Assembly: GCA_014323835.1 (NCBI GenBank)
Contig: JACONH010000009.1
Span: 1 to 62,062 of the forward strand
DNA from: Alphaproteobacteria bacterium GM202ARS2
Lineage (GTDB): Bacteria > Pseudomonadota > Alphaproteobacteria > GM7ARS4
Reading direction: 5' to 3'
DNA: 62,062 bases
In this document: positions 8,106 through 15,415 of the stretch, in pieces
Layout of the letters: every line of letters starts with the position of its first letter
Position numbering within the stretch: the first letter of the stretch is position 1
Notes under the pieces: generated by a model
Databases searched by the model: none
What the model was told of the DNA's origin: nothing
What the model saw: the letters and a program-made list of their open reading frames with translations, nothing else
Made by a program: the position numbers and the translations under genes

Positions 8106-8906
8106 TTAGGCTGCGTGCCGTCCGACGTAAGGGTCAATTGCTACGGCCGTGCCAATGCGGCTAACGATGTCGTTAAACGCATCGTTTTCGATGATGTCGG
8201 CGCGATCGACCTTGAGAAAGAAAGTGACATTGCCGGTGCCGACGCGGTAGCGCATAAACACGGACACGCTGTAAGGGTTGCCGCGGAAATAAACCGGTAT
8301 ACCGAGTTCAAGCTCCGCTGGCACGGCAACCTCGCCTTTGGCGTCGGTGGTCTCGTCGTAGCCGATCTTGATGTCGCCGTTAGCCTGATAGACAACGGCG
8401 TCATAGTTGGTTTTTTTGCTGGCCCGGAAATTGCGCGCCATGTCGAGCAGTTGCGCGGCTGGCGGGTCAACAATGTCGGTGCGGTTTTCTTCAATGAACT
8501 CCGCAAACTCAGCCTGTTCCATGCCCAACGTTGCACCGGTCCAGAGCTTCCATTGGTCGGAATAGCGTGGATGGAAAACCGCGATGTGCGCCAGGCGATC
8601 GGGGTCGCCCGAGGCATGATGATAGTCGAAAACAGCGGTGACGTGCGGCTTAGTGGCGATGAAACCGGGTTCAGCAAACAGCTGCGTTTCCACCGTTTTG
8701 AACCGCTGGACGTAAGCGATAAACGACGCTTCATCGTGAAACACCGGGTTCTGCCTAATGCGCGGCAGCGGCGGTTCGACGGGCGGCATCGCGTGCACAT
8801 CGCAACCTTGCGGCACAACGAGAACTTCGCCGCCATCGGGTCGATCGAACGTGTGCCGGCTTGCGCCAATGGCGACAAGTTGTTTGATCGCTTCAGCTTC
8901 AGACAT
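8106..8906 (-). CDS. DUF2303 (YfdQ-like) protein
   Basis: 266 residues. The order of blocks matches DUF2303 as I know it: SEAEAIKQLV at the start, VLVVPQG, SFIAYVQRFK, VTAVFDYHHAS, WKLWTGATLGMEQAEFAEFIEEN and a C-terminal VFMRYR. This family is found almost only in phages and prophages, next to recombination genes; its role is unknown. It lies in the middle of the leftward early operon. Confidence 0.85.
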   Translation of the reverse strand: MSEAEAIKQLVAIGASRHTFDRPDGGEVLVVPQGCDVHAMPPVEPPLPRIRQNPVFHDEASFIAYVQRFKTVETQLFAEPGFIATKPHVTAVFDYHHASGDPDRLAHIAVFHPRYSDQWKLWTGATLGMEQAEFAEFIEENRTDIVDPPAAQLLDMARNFRASKKTNYDAVVYQANGDIKIGYDETTDAKGEVAVPAELELGIPVYFRGNPYSVSVFMRYRVGTGNVTFFLKVDRADIIENDAFNDIVSRIGTAVAIDPYVGRHAA

Positions 8907-8936
8907 TATTGCATCCTTTTCTGGAACGTTGGGCGC

Positions 8937-9284
8937 TTACTCGGCAACTGTGATCGGTTCGCGGTCATCGTCTACGACGGTCCGCAGCGGCAAGCGGTCC
9001 TGGCTTGGATCGTCCCGATGCAACCCGAAATCCTTGCCGACAAAGAACGTGGTTGATGGCCGATCGTGCTCTGGTTCCTTAACCTTGAGCGTGGCGTCGA
9101 TGTTGACGGTTTCGCGCCCGGTGGGCACGAAATCCAGGACCAACGTCATCTTGCCAGGCTTGCGCACATCGGTGACTTGGGCGACCATGGAATAAACGGC
9201 CTCTGTGAGGTCGTGCAGCATGGCGCCGTTTTCGATTTCGCCGAGCACATCAGTAAATGGTCGGCCAGGGAGATTTTGTCCCAT
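8937..9284 (-). CDS. Conserved phage protein paired with DUF2303
   Basis: 115 residues from the ATG before GQNLPGR. Segments RPFTDVLGEIENG, KPGKMTLVLDFVP, FFVGKDFGLHRDDPSQ and LPLRTV recall a protein usually adjacent to DUF2303 in phage early operons. No enzymatic motif. Its position directly upstream of the DUF2303 gene supports the pairing. Confidence 0.65.
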   Translation of the reverse strand: MGQNLPGRPFTDVLGEIENGAMLHDLTEAVYSMVAQVTDVRKPGKMTLVLDFVPTGRETVNIDATLKVKEPEHDRPSTTFFVGKDFGLHRDDPSQDRLPLRTVVDDDREPITVAE

Positions 9285-9325
9285 TGCATTGCTTTCTAAG
9301 TTGAACGCATGCACTGACGCAAAAC

Positions 9326-9928
9326 TTACGCAACGTCGTCAGCGTAGTTGATGGCCATTTGCTTGGCATCGTCCAATGACTTGGCCATCCACTCGCCGCG
9401 GCCCCATTGTTTTGGCGGGGCTATGAATGTGCCGCCGATCGTGCCGCGCATGGCTTCGTTGCCGAACGTGTCGCTATATGTCCAACTCACATAAACGCCT
9501 TGTACGCTGTCCTGCGCAACATTACTGGCCTTCACGTCGAGATGATGCGGGTCGGTCCAAAACCGAATGCAATCATCCTTGAAATCGTCCCAGCATGTCG
9601 GCACGTAGGCGATATCACCGCGACGCACTTCAGACCCGATGCCAAAACCGCAGATTGCGCGATGGCTCCAGCCGTACCAACGTCGCTCACGCGCGCAGAA
9701 CCCGATTGAACAGATTGTGCGTAGCGGTTCGACCTTTTCCGGCGCGATGCCGCGATTGCCGACGATGTAACGGGCGGTTTCTTCGTTGCCGATGTAATCG
9801 CCTGTTGGTGTCAGCGCGACCGTGACTTCAAAATCTTCCGAACCATAAGACGAGCCATCAATGAGCTGCTTGACCAGCACGAAACCATCGAAATGATCCC
9901 TGGAAATTTCCCGCTTAACGTCGTGCAT
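9326..9928 (-). CDS. Hypothetical phage protein
   Basis: 200 residues. Contains an unusual aromatic/Gly block (ERRWYGWSHRAICGFGIGSE) and a later WMAKSLDDAKQMA helix. I recall similar blocks in alphaproteobacterial phage proteins without known function. It starts immediately after the stop of the upstream gene. Confidence 0.65.
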   Translation of the reverse strand: MHDVKREISRDHFDGFVLVKQLIDGSSYGSEDFEVTVALTPTGDYIGNEETARYIVGNRGIAPEKVEPLRTICSIGFCARERRWYGWSHRAICGFGIGSEVRRGDIAYVPTCWDDFKDDCIRFWTDPHHLDVKASNVAQDSVQGVYVSWTYSDTFGNEAMRGTIGGTFIAPPKQWGRGEWMAKSLDDAKQMAINYADDVA

Positions 9929-9929
9929 G

Positions 9930-10160
9930 TTACCCCTGAATCCTTTGCATCATGGCGATGCGTGTTTCGGTTGATGGCCGTTTGTGCTCTTGCAGCTCGC
10001 GATCAAATTCGTCGCAATCATCCGAGCGCTTGACCTGGACCAGCGATACGTACGCTGTGAAATGAATGCCTTTTTCGGACACGCCTTCCCAGACGCGCGC
10101 CATGTGCTGGCTGCCGTCAATGTCGACGATTTCAGTGGTGCTGGTTATCGTTGCTTTCAT
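9930..10160 (-). CDS. Hypothetical small protein
   Basis: 76 residues; start chosen at the ATG before KATITS because AAAGGG lies just upstream, rather than the earlier in-frame ATG at 10175. Mostly beta N-terminus and a charged helical tail. No recognised family. Overlaps the upstream gene by 29 bases. Confidence 0.6.
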   Translation of the reverse strand: MKATITSTTEIVDIDGSQHMARVWEGVSEKGIHFTAYVSLVQVKRSDDCDEFDRELQEHKRPSTETRIAMMQRIQG

Positions 10161-10443
10161 CGTACGCCCTTTCATACTGTCGTCGTGCTTCGTCGGCTTC
10201 CTGTTGACCCGCCGCTATGAACGATCTAATCAGCGACATTAAGTTTTCGTATTGTACGTCTCGCATTTCCGGTGCGAACCCGAGCACCCAAATTGCCGTC
10301 AGATGCGCCAATGCGGCACCGCTAATGCCTGGATGGCGGTGTGCCAACAGCGGCCTAATCTTCGTGATCAGGTCAATTGCTTCATCGGGATCAACGTCAA
10401 CATTCAAAGTTTCACTGGTCCACGTACTCGGTTTCTCAACCAT
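10132..10443 (-). CDS. Hypothetical small helical protein
   Basis: 103 residues with a GAGGA Shine-Dalgarno-like element about 10 bases before the ATG. Helical, ending in a charged tail. Part of the same leftward operon; family unknown. Confidence 0.6.
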   Translation of the reverse strand: MVEKPSTWTSETLNVDVDPDEAIDLITKIRPLLAHRHPGISGAALAHLTAIWVLGFAPEMRDVQYENLMSLIRSFIAAGQQEADEARRQYERAYDESNDNQHH

Positions 10444-10455
10444 GGTGGCAAATCC

Positions 10456-11166
10456 TCATAGAAACACGCGCGCGCAGTAGGCGTTCAGCGTTGGCAAGCG
10501 CTCGCCAAGCACGGCGTGAACGCGATCGTTGAATGTTGCCGCCATGCGTTGCAGCAGTTGCAAGGCTTCGCGACCCTCAACGCGCGCTGCGTCATGCAAG
10601 ACTGGCAAGCCGGTGCGCACGGAGTCTTCAACCTGGGCTAATTTTGCTGGTGTGCCTTTAGCCCAAAATTCAATGTTGGTTGGTCGACCCATGCGGATGA
10701 TGTAACCGTTATCGACCTTTTGAACCTGATAGCTTTTGGTCGTCCAAAGCAACGTCACGCCCGGATTGCGCTTGATGGGATGTCCGCCGGGTGATTTGAT
10801 GTCTTGGCCTTGCAATGGCCCTTGGCGGCGTACAGCATGCGGCGTCGTTAAAAACGGACATGCTTTGGCAGCAAATGTCGCGCAATCATGATGACTTGGC
10901 GGTTCGGCCGATGTGCGGTTGATGCCGCACATTGGGCCAACGACAAACGTCTTGTACGCACCGAGCTTGTCGCCAGAAAGCCAACAGCGGTTTTCTTCAA
11001 TGGCGATTTTGTATTTGAGAGGGTCGTATGCTTGAAACACTGGCTTGCCGTCGACCCAATCAACAAACCAGGGCACGATGTAGCCGCGTTCATCGACGCC
11101 GAGCTTTTTCATGCGGTCGGGCAAGATGTCGAGATGTTGCGGCTTGATTGGTGCGAACCGTTTCAT
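10456..11166 (-). CDS. Conserved phage protein with Cys-rich core
   Basis: 236 residues. The sequence RGYIVPWFVDWVDGKP, RCWLSGDKLG, VVGPMCGINR, EPPSHHDCATFAAKACPFL recalls a widely spread hypothetical family of phages and plasmids with conserved Cys and His that could bind metal. The first Cys-x2-Cys of that family appears as Cys-x2-Ser here. Its start overlaps the stop of the MarR-like gene. Function unknown. Confidence 0.7.
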   Translation of the reverse strand: MKRFAPIKPQHLDILPDRMKKLGVDERGYIVPWFVDWVDGKPVFQAYDPLKYKIAIEENRCWLSGDKLGAYKTFVVGPMCGINRTSAEPPSHHDCATFAAKACPFLTTPHAVRRQGPLQGQDIKSPGGHPIKRNPGVTLLWTTKSYQVQKVDNGYIIRMGRPTNIEFWAKGTPAKLAQVEDSVRTGLPVLHDAARVEGREALQLLQRMAATFNDRVHAVLGERLPTLNAYCARVFL

Positions 11167-11642
11167 GCGCGCTGTGCTCCTGCCAATTTAGCGTCCAAAA
11201 CGCCCGTCTTACTGACTTTGGCGCTGGGTACTGGTCCAATTTGTTCGGCAAGGGCTTCAATGGCACTGCCAACGACGCGATATCTTGACTTGCCGATGAC
11301 CAGCCGAATTTGCGCTTCGCAATCTGCAAAACAGATTTCAGCCTCGCGGCAGACAGTGACACCGCGCGCCGTCAGTTCTAGATCAACAATGCGCTGATCG
11401 CGTTTGTTGCGCGTGCGCGTTATGAGTTTTTTTGCGGTTAAGCGTCGGACGACATCAGTGACGGTTGATCTGTCAATGGCAGTTTTGCCGATCACATCTG
11501 TGTTTGTGCTTGGTTGATTTCTCCCAATGGTGATCAATATGAGCGCTTGGCGCGGCGTCAAACCCAACTCGCGCAGGGCGTTGGCAGCCATATAGTCGAC
11601 GGACTGGCCGACACGGTGAAGTGCTGGAAGCATTTTCAACAT
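11163..11642 (-). CDS. MarR-family transcriptional regulator
   Basis: 159 residues with a winged helix-turn-helix in the MarR layout: LTPRQALILITIGRNQPSTNTDVIGKTAIDRSTVT then VVRRLTAKKLITRTRNKRDQR (the wing with the RxxxxRD signature) and a dimer helix. It probably senses a small molecule or acts as an accessory switch on early genes. It lies inside the leftward operon, so it is expressed early, and it overlaps the downstream gene by four bases. Confidence 0.85.
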   Translation of the reverse strand: MLKMLPALHRVGQSVDYMAANALRELGLTPRQALILITIGRNQPSTNTDVIGKTAIDRSTVTDVVRRLTAKKLITRTRNKRDQRIVDLELTARGVTVCREAEICFADCEAQIRLVIGKSRYRVVGSAIEALAEQIGPVPSAKVSKTGVLDAKLAGAQRA

Positions 11643-11649
11643 TACTCAA

Positions 11650-11904
11650 CTAGCTCCGTTCTGTTTCGATGGTCTCGGGGCCGCATTCGCCATAAGCATT
11701 TCGCTCAATGGCATGCAGCACTGCGGTGGCTTCCTTGATGTCACGTTGCATCAGCGCAATGTTTTTCTGGTCCCAAGTTGTAAGGACTTTGCCTAAAAGC
11801 ATCCTGAAACTAAGATCAATGAGTTGCCGTCCGCACCCGGCCAGGATCTTGGCTTGGAACTGACGCACTTTGAGGTCCACGTCGCTAACGTCGGCGTCGC
11901 TCAT
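11650..11904 (-). CDS. Hypothetical helical protein
   Basis: 84 residues, all helical (LKVRQFQAKILAGCGRQL and LMQRDIKEATAVLHAIE). Starts three bases from the stop of the gene upstream. Family not recognised. Confidence 0.55.
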   Translation of the reverse strand: MSDADVSDVDLKVRQFQAKILAGCGRQLIDLSFRMLLGKVLTTWDQKNIALMQRDIKEATAVLHAIERNAYGECGPETIETERS

Positions 11905-11907
11905 CGC

Positions 11908-12294
11908 TCACTCCGCGGTTGGGTGGGTGAAGATTTGCGGGTCAGTGATGGCCACGCAAGACAGCCGGTCCAGCGGCACGCGCAAGACACCGGCCGGCAG
12001 CTCGGGCTGCGGTAACGGATCGATAAGCGCGTCAAATACGTCCAAGGCGGCTTGATACTTGCGCCACACGCGCCAGCGCAGAACCGGCACGAAATACACA
12101 AATCGAAAATAATGATCGATGTGCACGAAATAGCGCTGGTCGGCCGCGTGCTGTGGCGCTGGGACCGGCAGGGCAGACCCCGGATGTGTCGGGGGGACAC
12201 AATCCGGAGCCTCAGATGCAGGAAGGCGAATCCGGGGATCGCGCATGCACCCGTTACGTAAGGGACAGGGAAATGTAACGGGGCCTGATTGCAT
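11908..12294 (-). CDS. Hypothetical protein, first gene of leftward operon
   Basis: 128 residues. The second half looks well structured (YFVHIDHYFRFVYFVPVL, WRVWRKYQAALDVFDALI) and ends close to the next start. It is the first gene after the left promoter, 30 or so bases from its predicted transcription start, the place where a lambda-like phage would put an antiterminator; no N-like arginine motif is evident. A shifted frame over the same bases looks less plausible. Confidence 0.55.
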   Translation of the reverse strand: MQSGPVTFPCPLRNGCMRDPRIRLPASEAPDCVPPTHPGSALPVPAPQHAADQRYFVHIDHYFRFVYFVPVLRWRVWRKYQAALDVFDALIDPLPQPELPAGVLRVPLDRLSCVAITDPQIFTHPTAE

Positions 12295-12326
12295 GACTTC
12301 GAATCCCGAGGTTGCATCCGAGAATT

Positions 12327-12355
12327 CGAGTAGTCGGAAAAATCCGATGTGTCAA
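12327..12355 (-). promoter_or_regulatory. Left early promoter PL with operator in its spacer
   Basis: Read on the minus strand: perfect TTGACA (12350-12355), 17-bp spacer, TACTCG (12327-12332). The spacer is one base plus the 16-bp operator ATCGGATTTTTCCGAC. The -10 box is weak but the geometry is identical to that of the rightward promoter at 13023-13051. It would drive the operon from 12294 down to the integrase. Confidence 0.65.
12333..12348. promoter_or_regulatory. Operator OL1
   Basis: GTCGGAAAAATCCGAT: half-sites GTCGGA / TCCGAT with 4-bp centre. One mismatch from the perfect dyad seen at 12362 and 13030. It fills the spacer of PL, so repressor bound here would exclude RNA polymerase. 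Confidence 0.7.
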
Positions 12356-12361
12356 CTGATA

Positions 12362-12377
12362 GTCGGAAATTTCCGAC
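12362..12377. promoter_or_regulatory. Operator OL2
   Basis: GTCGGAAATTTCCGAC is a perfect 16-bp palindrome ending one base before the repressor stop triplet and six bases from the PL -35 box; its start is 29 bp from that of OL1. Probably a second repressor site for cooperative binding. Confidence 0.75.
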
Positions 12378-12965
12378 TTATGATGCTTTAACGACACATT
12401 CAATGCGCGCTGCCCAATCGACCGCAACATTTTCAATTGGGGGTTGCGTGGGATCAAAAAACCTCACTGAAAAACGATTTGGTTCGGTGCCGCGCGTGAG
12501 GATGCCGACGACGCAGGCGCCGGTTAGAAGTTGAATGATGCACTCGCGTGAGATCAAATTGCCAATGTTGGCGCCGTCGGTTTTGGTGCCGATCAGCATG
12601 TCACCGACATCGTGGCGCAACGTTGCGACATCGACGAGCAGGGTTGTGACGTCCGGTCCAAAAGCGGGTGTGGCGGCGGTTCGTTGTTCGTTGTCTGGGA
12701 CGGGTATGACCTGACCGCCGTGTGTGAGCGTGCCCATGATTGTCAGGTTCCTTGGCGCGAAATAACCGGTTCCATGGTAGAACTCGTCCAAACTTACACC
12801 GAGGGCCGCGGCAATACGATAGCTGTTGATGAGGGTGGGGTATGCTTGGCGGTTAACTAAGTCACTGACATAACCCCTGTTGAGACCAACTTTTTCTGAG
12901 AGGCCAACGGCAGTTAGGCCGCGATCCTTAATCAGGCTCAAAAGTTGGTTGTGCCACTCACTCAT
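12378..12965 (-). CDS. CI-like repressor, XRE family
   Basis: 195 residues. A helix-turn-helix of the XRE/CI type occupies residues 1-60 (AVGLSEKVGLNRGYVSDLV, then a long third helix pair). The C-terminal half is a beta-rich domain (GTLTHGGQVIPVPDNEQR...) that may be a degenerate relative of the LexA/CI oligomerisation domain; no clear Ser-Lys protease pair is visible, so self-cleavage on DNA damage is uncertain. Matching 16-bp operators lie on both sides of the gene. It should hold the lysogenic state by closing PL and PR. Confidence 0.85.
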   Translation of the reverse strand: MSEWHNQLLSLIKDRGLTAVGLSEKVGLNRGYVSDLVNRQAYPTLINSYRIAAALGVSLDEFYHGTGYFAPRNLTIMGTLTHGGQVIPVPDNEQRTAATPAFGPDVTTLLVDVATLRHDVGDMLIGTKTDGANIGNLISRECIIQLLTGACVVGILTRGTEPNRFSVRFFDPTQPPIENVAVDWAARIECVVKAS

Positions 12966-12989
12966 AACAATTTAATGCCTTGTCCATGT

Positions 12990-13019
12990 ATAATATCAAA
13001 TTGCGATCGTTCATGTTGA
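12990..13019 (-). promoter_or_regulatory. Candidate repressor-maintenance promoter
   Basis: On the minus strand TCAACA (13014-13019), 18-bp spacer and TATTAT (12990-12995) precede the repressor start by 24 bases. Its -35 box lies just left of the PR operator, so repressor bound there could also regulate its own gene. The -35 box is poor. Confidence 0.4.
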
Positions 13020-13022
13020 CGC

Positions 13023-13051
13023 TTTACCAGTCGGAATTATCCGACTATAAG
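13023..13051 (+). promoter_or_regulatory. Right early promoter PR with operator OR
   Basis: TTTACC (13023-13028), 17-bp spacer, TATAAG (13046-13051). The spacer consists of one A plus the dyad GTCGGAATTATCCGAC (13030-13045). Predicted transcription start is 13057-13059, i.e. at or next to the ATG of the Cro-like gene. Confidence 0.7.
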
Positions 13052-13058
13052 AATCTAC

Positions 13059-13322
13059 ATGAGAAGCCGCAACAAACTGCTCGCGGACATTGAGGCGTTT
13101 CTGCGCAAGACAGGGATGACGCCGACAGCGTTTGGCAAGCAAGCGGTCGGTGATCGCGATTTGGTGTTCACTCTTCGAGAGGGCCGCAGTTTGACGTTGG
13201 ATTTGGCAGACAGGGTTATTGACTTCATGGCCGAATACCAGGGTCAGCCGCGACCGGATGTGCCGTTGGTAGCATCGCTTGGCACTGAATCCAAAGTGAA
13301 CGAGCGCGCACCCATCATCTGA
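13059..13322 (+). CDS. Cro-like small regulator
   Basis: 87 residues. A compact helical domain with MTPTAFGKQAVGDRDLVFTL and a final DLADRVIDFM helix resembles small phage DNA-binding proteins that pair with CI-like repressors. It is the first gene of the rightward early operon, divergent from the repressor. No Shine-Dalgarno sequence precedes the ATG, and the PR -10 box ends seven bases before it, so the transcript is probably leaderless. Confidence 0.7.
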   Translation: MRSRNKLLADIEAFLRKTGMTPTAFGKQAVGDRDLVFTLREGRSLTLDLADRVIDFMAEYQGQPRPDVPLVASLGTESKVNERAPII

Positions 13323-13383
13323 CGGTTGAATCAGGTCGGATGTGGCGCAGTTATCACGAGTATGTTGAGTGACTGACAGGCAC

Positions 13384-13407
13384 CCGCGAGAAGGATCGGG
13401 CTCGCGG
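13384..13407. other. Hairpin in early leader
   Basis: Perfect 7-bp stem CCGCGAG / CTCGCGG with a 10-base loop between the Cro-like gene and the next gene. No T-run follows, so it may be an antitermination or processing element rather than a terminator. Confidence 0.35.
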
Positions 13408-13445
13408 CGCGTGAACGGCATGATTGCTTAGAAAGGACGTGCAAC

Positions 13446-13952
13446 GTGTTTGCATGGTTCAAGACGCGCGGTTGGCTTTGTGCTCGATCTGAGACAGCGG
13501 ATCAGCTCGCGGCTGACTCTGCGCGCATCGTCATTGCCAGCGAACCGGTTTCGCCAAAACCCGAACCGACTCCCGCACAAGTTCGAAGCGGTCGCGAGCA
13601 CGCGAACCGACTCCTGCATTGGTTTCAGAGTGAATGCACTGAGGCTGGATGGATTGAGGGCGACCCGCACATTGCCGACTTCAAAGAGGTGCGCTGGGCC
13701 TATGAAACCATGTGCCGCGAGTTGAATTGGGCGCCGTTGAACTGGGTTGCGGTTGGCCGGCATTTCACGCCATTGACTGGCGGAAAGCTCTACCGATCGG
13801 CCGTCGACCCGCGAACCGGTTTGAAGCGCGCCAAGGATCGAATCTATGTCATCCGCAGCGCTGGGCAGTTGCGCGTGGTACCGACTCCGCGATTGCCGGC
13901 AACGCAATGTGAGTATCGAACCGACTCCGACGTCGGTTCACGTGCCGCGTAA
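13446..13952 (+). CDS. Hypothetical early protein
   Basis: 168 residues from a GTG with AAGGA upstream. The middle (DFKEVRWAYETMCRELNWAPLNWVAVGRHF) is a helical motif I recall in rhizobial phage early proteins near replication genes. The DNA contains four copies of ACCGACTCC (13565, 13606, 13880, 13920) and two of GCGAACCGGTTT, which may be protein-binding sites. Followed directly by a strong terminator. Confidence 0.65.
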   Translation: MFAWFKTRGWLCARSETADQLAADSARIVIASEPVSPKPEPTPAQVRSGREHANRLLHWFQSECTEAGWIEGDPHIADFKEVRWAYETMCRELNWAPLNWVAVGRHFTPLTGGKLYRSAVDPRTGLKRAKDRIYVIRSAGQLRVVPTPRLPATQCEYRTDSDVGSRAA

Positions 13953-13955
13953 AAG

Positions 13956-13987
13956 AAACACCGACGGGCCGTCACCCGTCGGTGTTT
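13956..13987. terminator. Rho-independent terminator
   Basis: Perfect 13-bp stem AAACACCGACGGG / CCCGTCGGTGTTT with a 6-base loop, starting three bases after the stop of the preceding gene; the A/T ends of the stem give a U-run on either strand. It ends the first rightward early transcript unless antiterminated. Confidence 0.85.
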
Positions 13988-14041
13988 GTGTCGCGTTTCT
14001 TCGGGTTTGTCGCTGCGTCGCAGCGTTGGGTGTTTGGGTAA

Positions 14042-14060
14042 GTATGAGGCATGCTCATAC
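14042..14060. promoter_or_regulatory. Operator-like dyad before the initiator gene
   Basis: GTATGAG and CTCATAC, a perfect 7-bp inverted repeat with a 5-base centre, about 100 bases before the replication initiator. Candidate regulator site; sequence unrelated to the repressor operators. Confidence 0.35.
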
Positions 14061-14163
14061 CGAAGCCAGGCAACAACAGGGGATAACAAAATGGCCGCCG
14101 ACCTCGTGTGCCAGTGACTCGCACACTTGGTCGTCAAGGTCAAGAGACTTCAAGGTGCGAGCC

Positions 14164-15204
14164 ATGAGTGGACGCCTACAAGGACTGATTTATGAACTGA
14201 AATTTGGCGGTTTGGTTCCCAAAGCCATTGCGGCAAAGCTGGCCGACTGGGCCAACGATGATGGCACTGGCATTTTTGCATCGAAAACGACAATGCACGA
14301 ACAGCTAGAGTGCTCGAAACGTACGATCGACAAGCATATCAATCTGTGGCTGCTGCTAGGAATTCTCAGGATAGACGATCTCGGTGGCGGCCGGTTGAGC
14401 AAAACCAAGCGCCAAGCCCGCATGCGCAAGTACAAAGCGCGCGGCAAGTCAACGATCTATTCGTTCAACATGCCGGCATTGCAGCGCCTCCAGGACGAAA
14501 TTGACAGCATCGAGGAATTGACAGCTGCGGCAGAGGCGCGTGGCGAACTGGATGAAGACGGGTGCGTGCGCCGCGAAGTCATCGAGCAAATTCGCGCTGG
14601 GCATTATCAGTTTGCAAAATGTGAAGCTGATACAACTCAAGATGCTAGCATGGATGATAGCACAAATAACAGTGCAGCTGCTGCACCCTTAACAAAAGGT
14701 GCAGCAGCTGCACCCTTAACGCCGAAAGGGTGCAGCCCAGGAAGTTTAAGGGTGCAGCCCAGGCAATCTAAGGGTGCAGCAGCTGCACCCGAACCCTATA
14801 GAACCCGAAGGAACCCGAATAACGGGCGCGCGCGCGACGGCGACCAGATGGCCGCCGCCCGCCCGCCCGGCCGCGTCAAACAGAAAGGCCCGTCAGCAAT
14901 CTTGCGCTGGCATCTGGAGGATGTGCTCGGGCGCCATGTCGTTGGTGCGTGGTTTGGCGAGGTTCGCGTAGTGATACCGCCAAAGCCGGACGATCCGGCC
15001 GAAATTGTTTGCGGGTCGCCATTTCGGCGGCAGTACGTCGAGCAAAATTTTGAGCGGGTGGTGTGTGAGGCTGTTCGCGAAGCATTCGATCGGGGCGTTA
15101 CGTTTGTGGTCAAGAGCAAACACCCGCCGGAAATGCAGGGTGACGTCCTATTTTCGATGCAATCACAGGAGGGACCGCAACATGAGGCGAGGTCCGTACA
15201 GTAA
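14164..15204 (+). CDS. Replication initiator, lambda O-like
   Basis: 346 residues, ATG preceded by AAGGTG. Residues 1-90 form a winged helix-turn-helix like those of phage O-type initiators (AIAAKLADWANDDGTGIFAS, then LECSKRTIDKHINLWLLLGIL). A low-complexity Ala/Pro linker (about 173-210) is encoded by an iteron array. A C-terminal domain (240-330) contains WHLEDVLGRHVVGAWFGEVRVV. Lambda places its origin iterons inside gene O in the same way. It should bind the iterons and recruit the host helicase; no phage helicase gene is evident. Confidence 0.75.
   Translation: MSGRLQGLIYELKFGGLVPKAIAAKLADWANDDGTGIFASKTTMHEQLECSKRTIDKHINLWLLLGILRIDDLGGGRLSKTKRQARMRKYKARGKSTIYSFNMPALQRLQDEIDSIEELTAAAEARGELDEDGCVRREVIEQIRAGHYQFAKCEADTTQDASMDDSTNNSAAAAPLTKGAAAAPLTPKGCSPGSLRVQPRQSKGAAAAPEPYRTRRNPNNGRARDGDQMAAARPPGRVKQKGPSAILRWHLEDVLGRHVVGAWFGEVRVVIPPKPDDPAEIVCGSPFRRQYVEQNFERVVCEAVREAFDRGVTFVVKSKHPPEMQGDVLFSMQSQEGPQHEARSVQ
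14680..14789 (+). repeat. Iteron array, probable replication origin
   Basis: Seven exact copies of GGTGCAGC within 110 bp: direct at 14698, 14729, 14751 and 14773, inverted at 14680, 14707 and 14782. The direct copies at 14729, 14751 and 14773 are spaced exactly 22 bp, and the first two 22-bp units agree at 19 positions. Directly after come three GAACCC repeats spaced 10 bp (14791, 14801, 14811). An AT-rich stretch lies just upstream (14641-14671). Confidence 0.75.
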
Positions 15205-15415
15205 TCATCAATTTTCGTTTGCAGAGAGGATCCGCAAGCAATGCGCGAAAGGAGACAAGCGGTATTTACAACTGCTCAAGCAACATCACCCGGAACGCAT
15301 CATTTACGTGGAACCCGACCATGACCAAGACGGCACCCCGAACAAAACCACCAAGAATTCCAAAGATCACGGCGGAAGGCCACAGCTGCCGGCGGTTGAC
15401 GCAACCCGAGCGTGA
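15182..15415 (+). CDS. Hypothetical small basic protein
   Basis: 77 residues with a strong AGGAGG before the ATG. Basic and helical (SFAERIRKQCAKGDKRYLQLLKQH). It starts inside the end of the initiator gene and overlaps the next gene by 95 bases in another frame, so its tail may not be meaningful. Confidence 0.5.
   Translation: MRRGPYSNHQFSFAERIRKQCAKGDKRYLQLLKQHHPERIIYVEPDHDQDGTPNKTTKNSKDHGGRPQLPAVDATRA

Noticed and set aside
7872..9056. Long plus-strand open frame of 394 codons
   Set aside because: It runs antisense through three well-supported leftward early genes including DUF2303, and its product has shadow-type composition.
11901..12317. Alternative leftward frame over the first gene of the left operon
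   Set aside because: The frame at 11908-12294 gives a better structured product and a closer fit to the next start codon.
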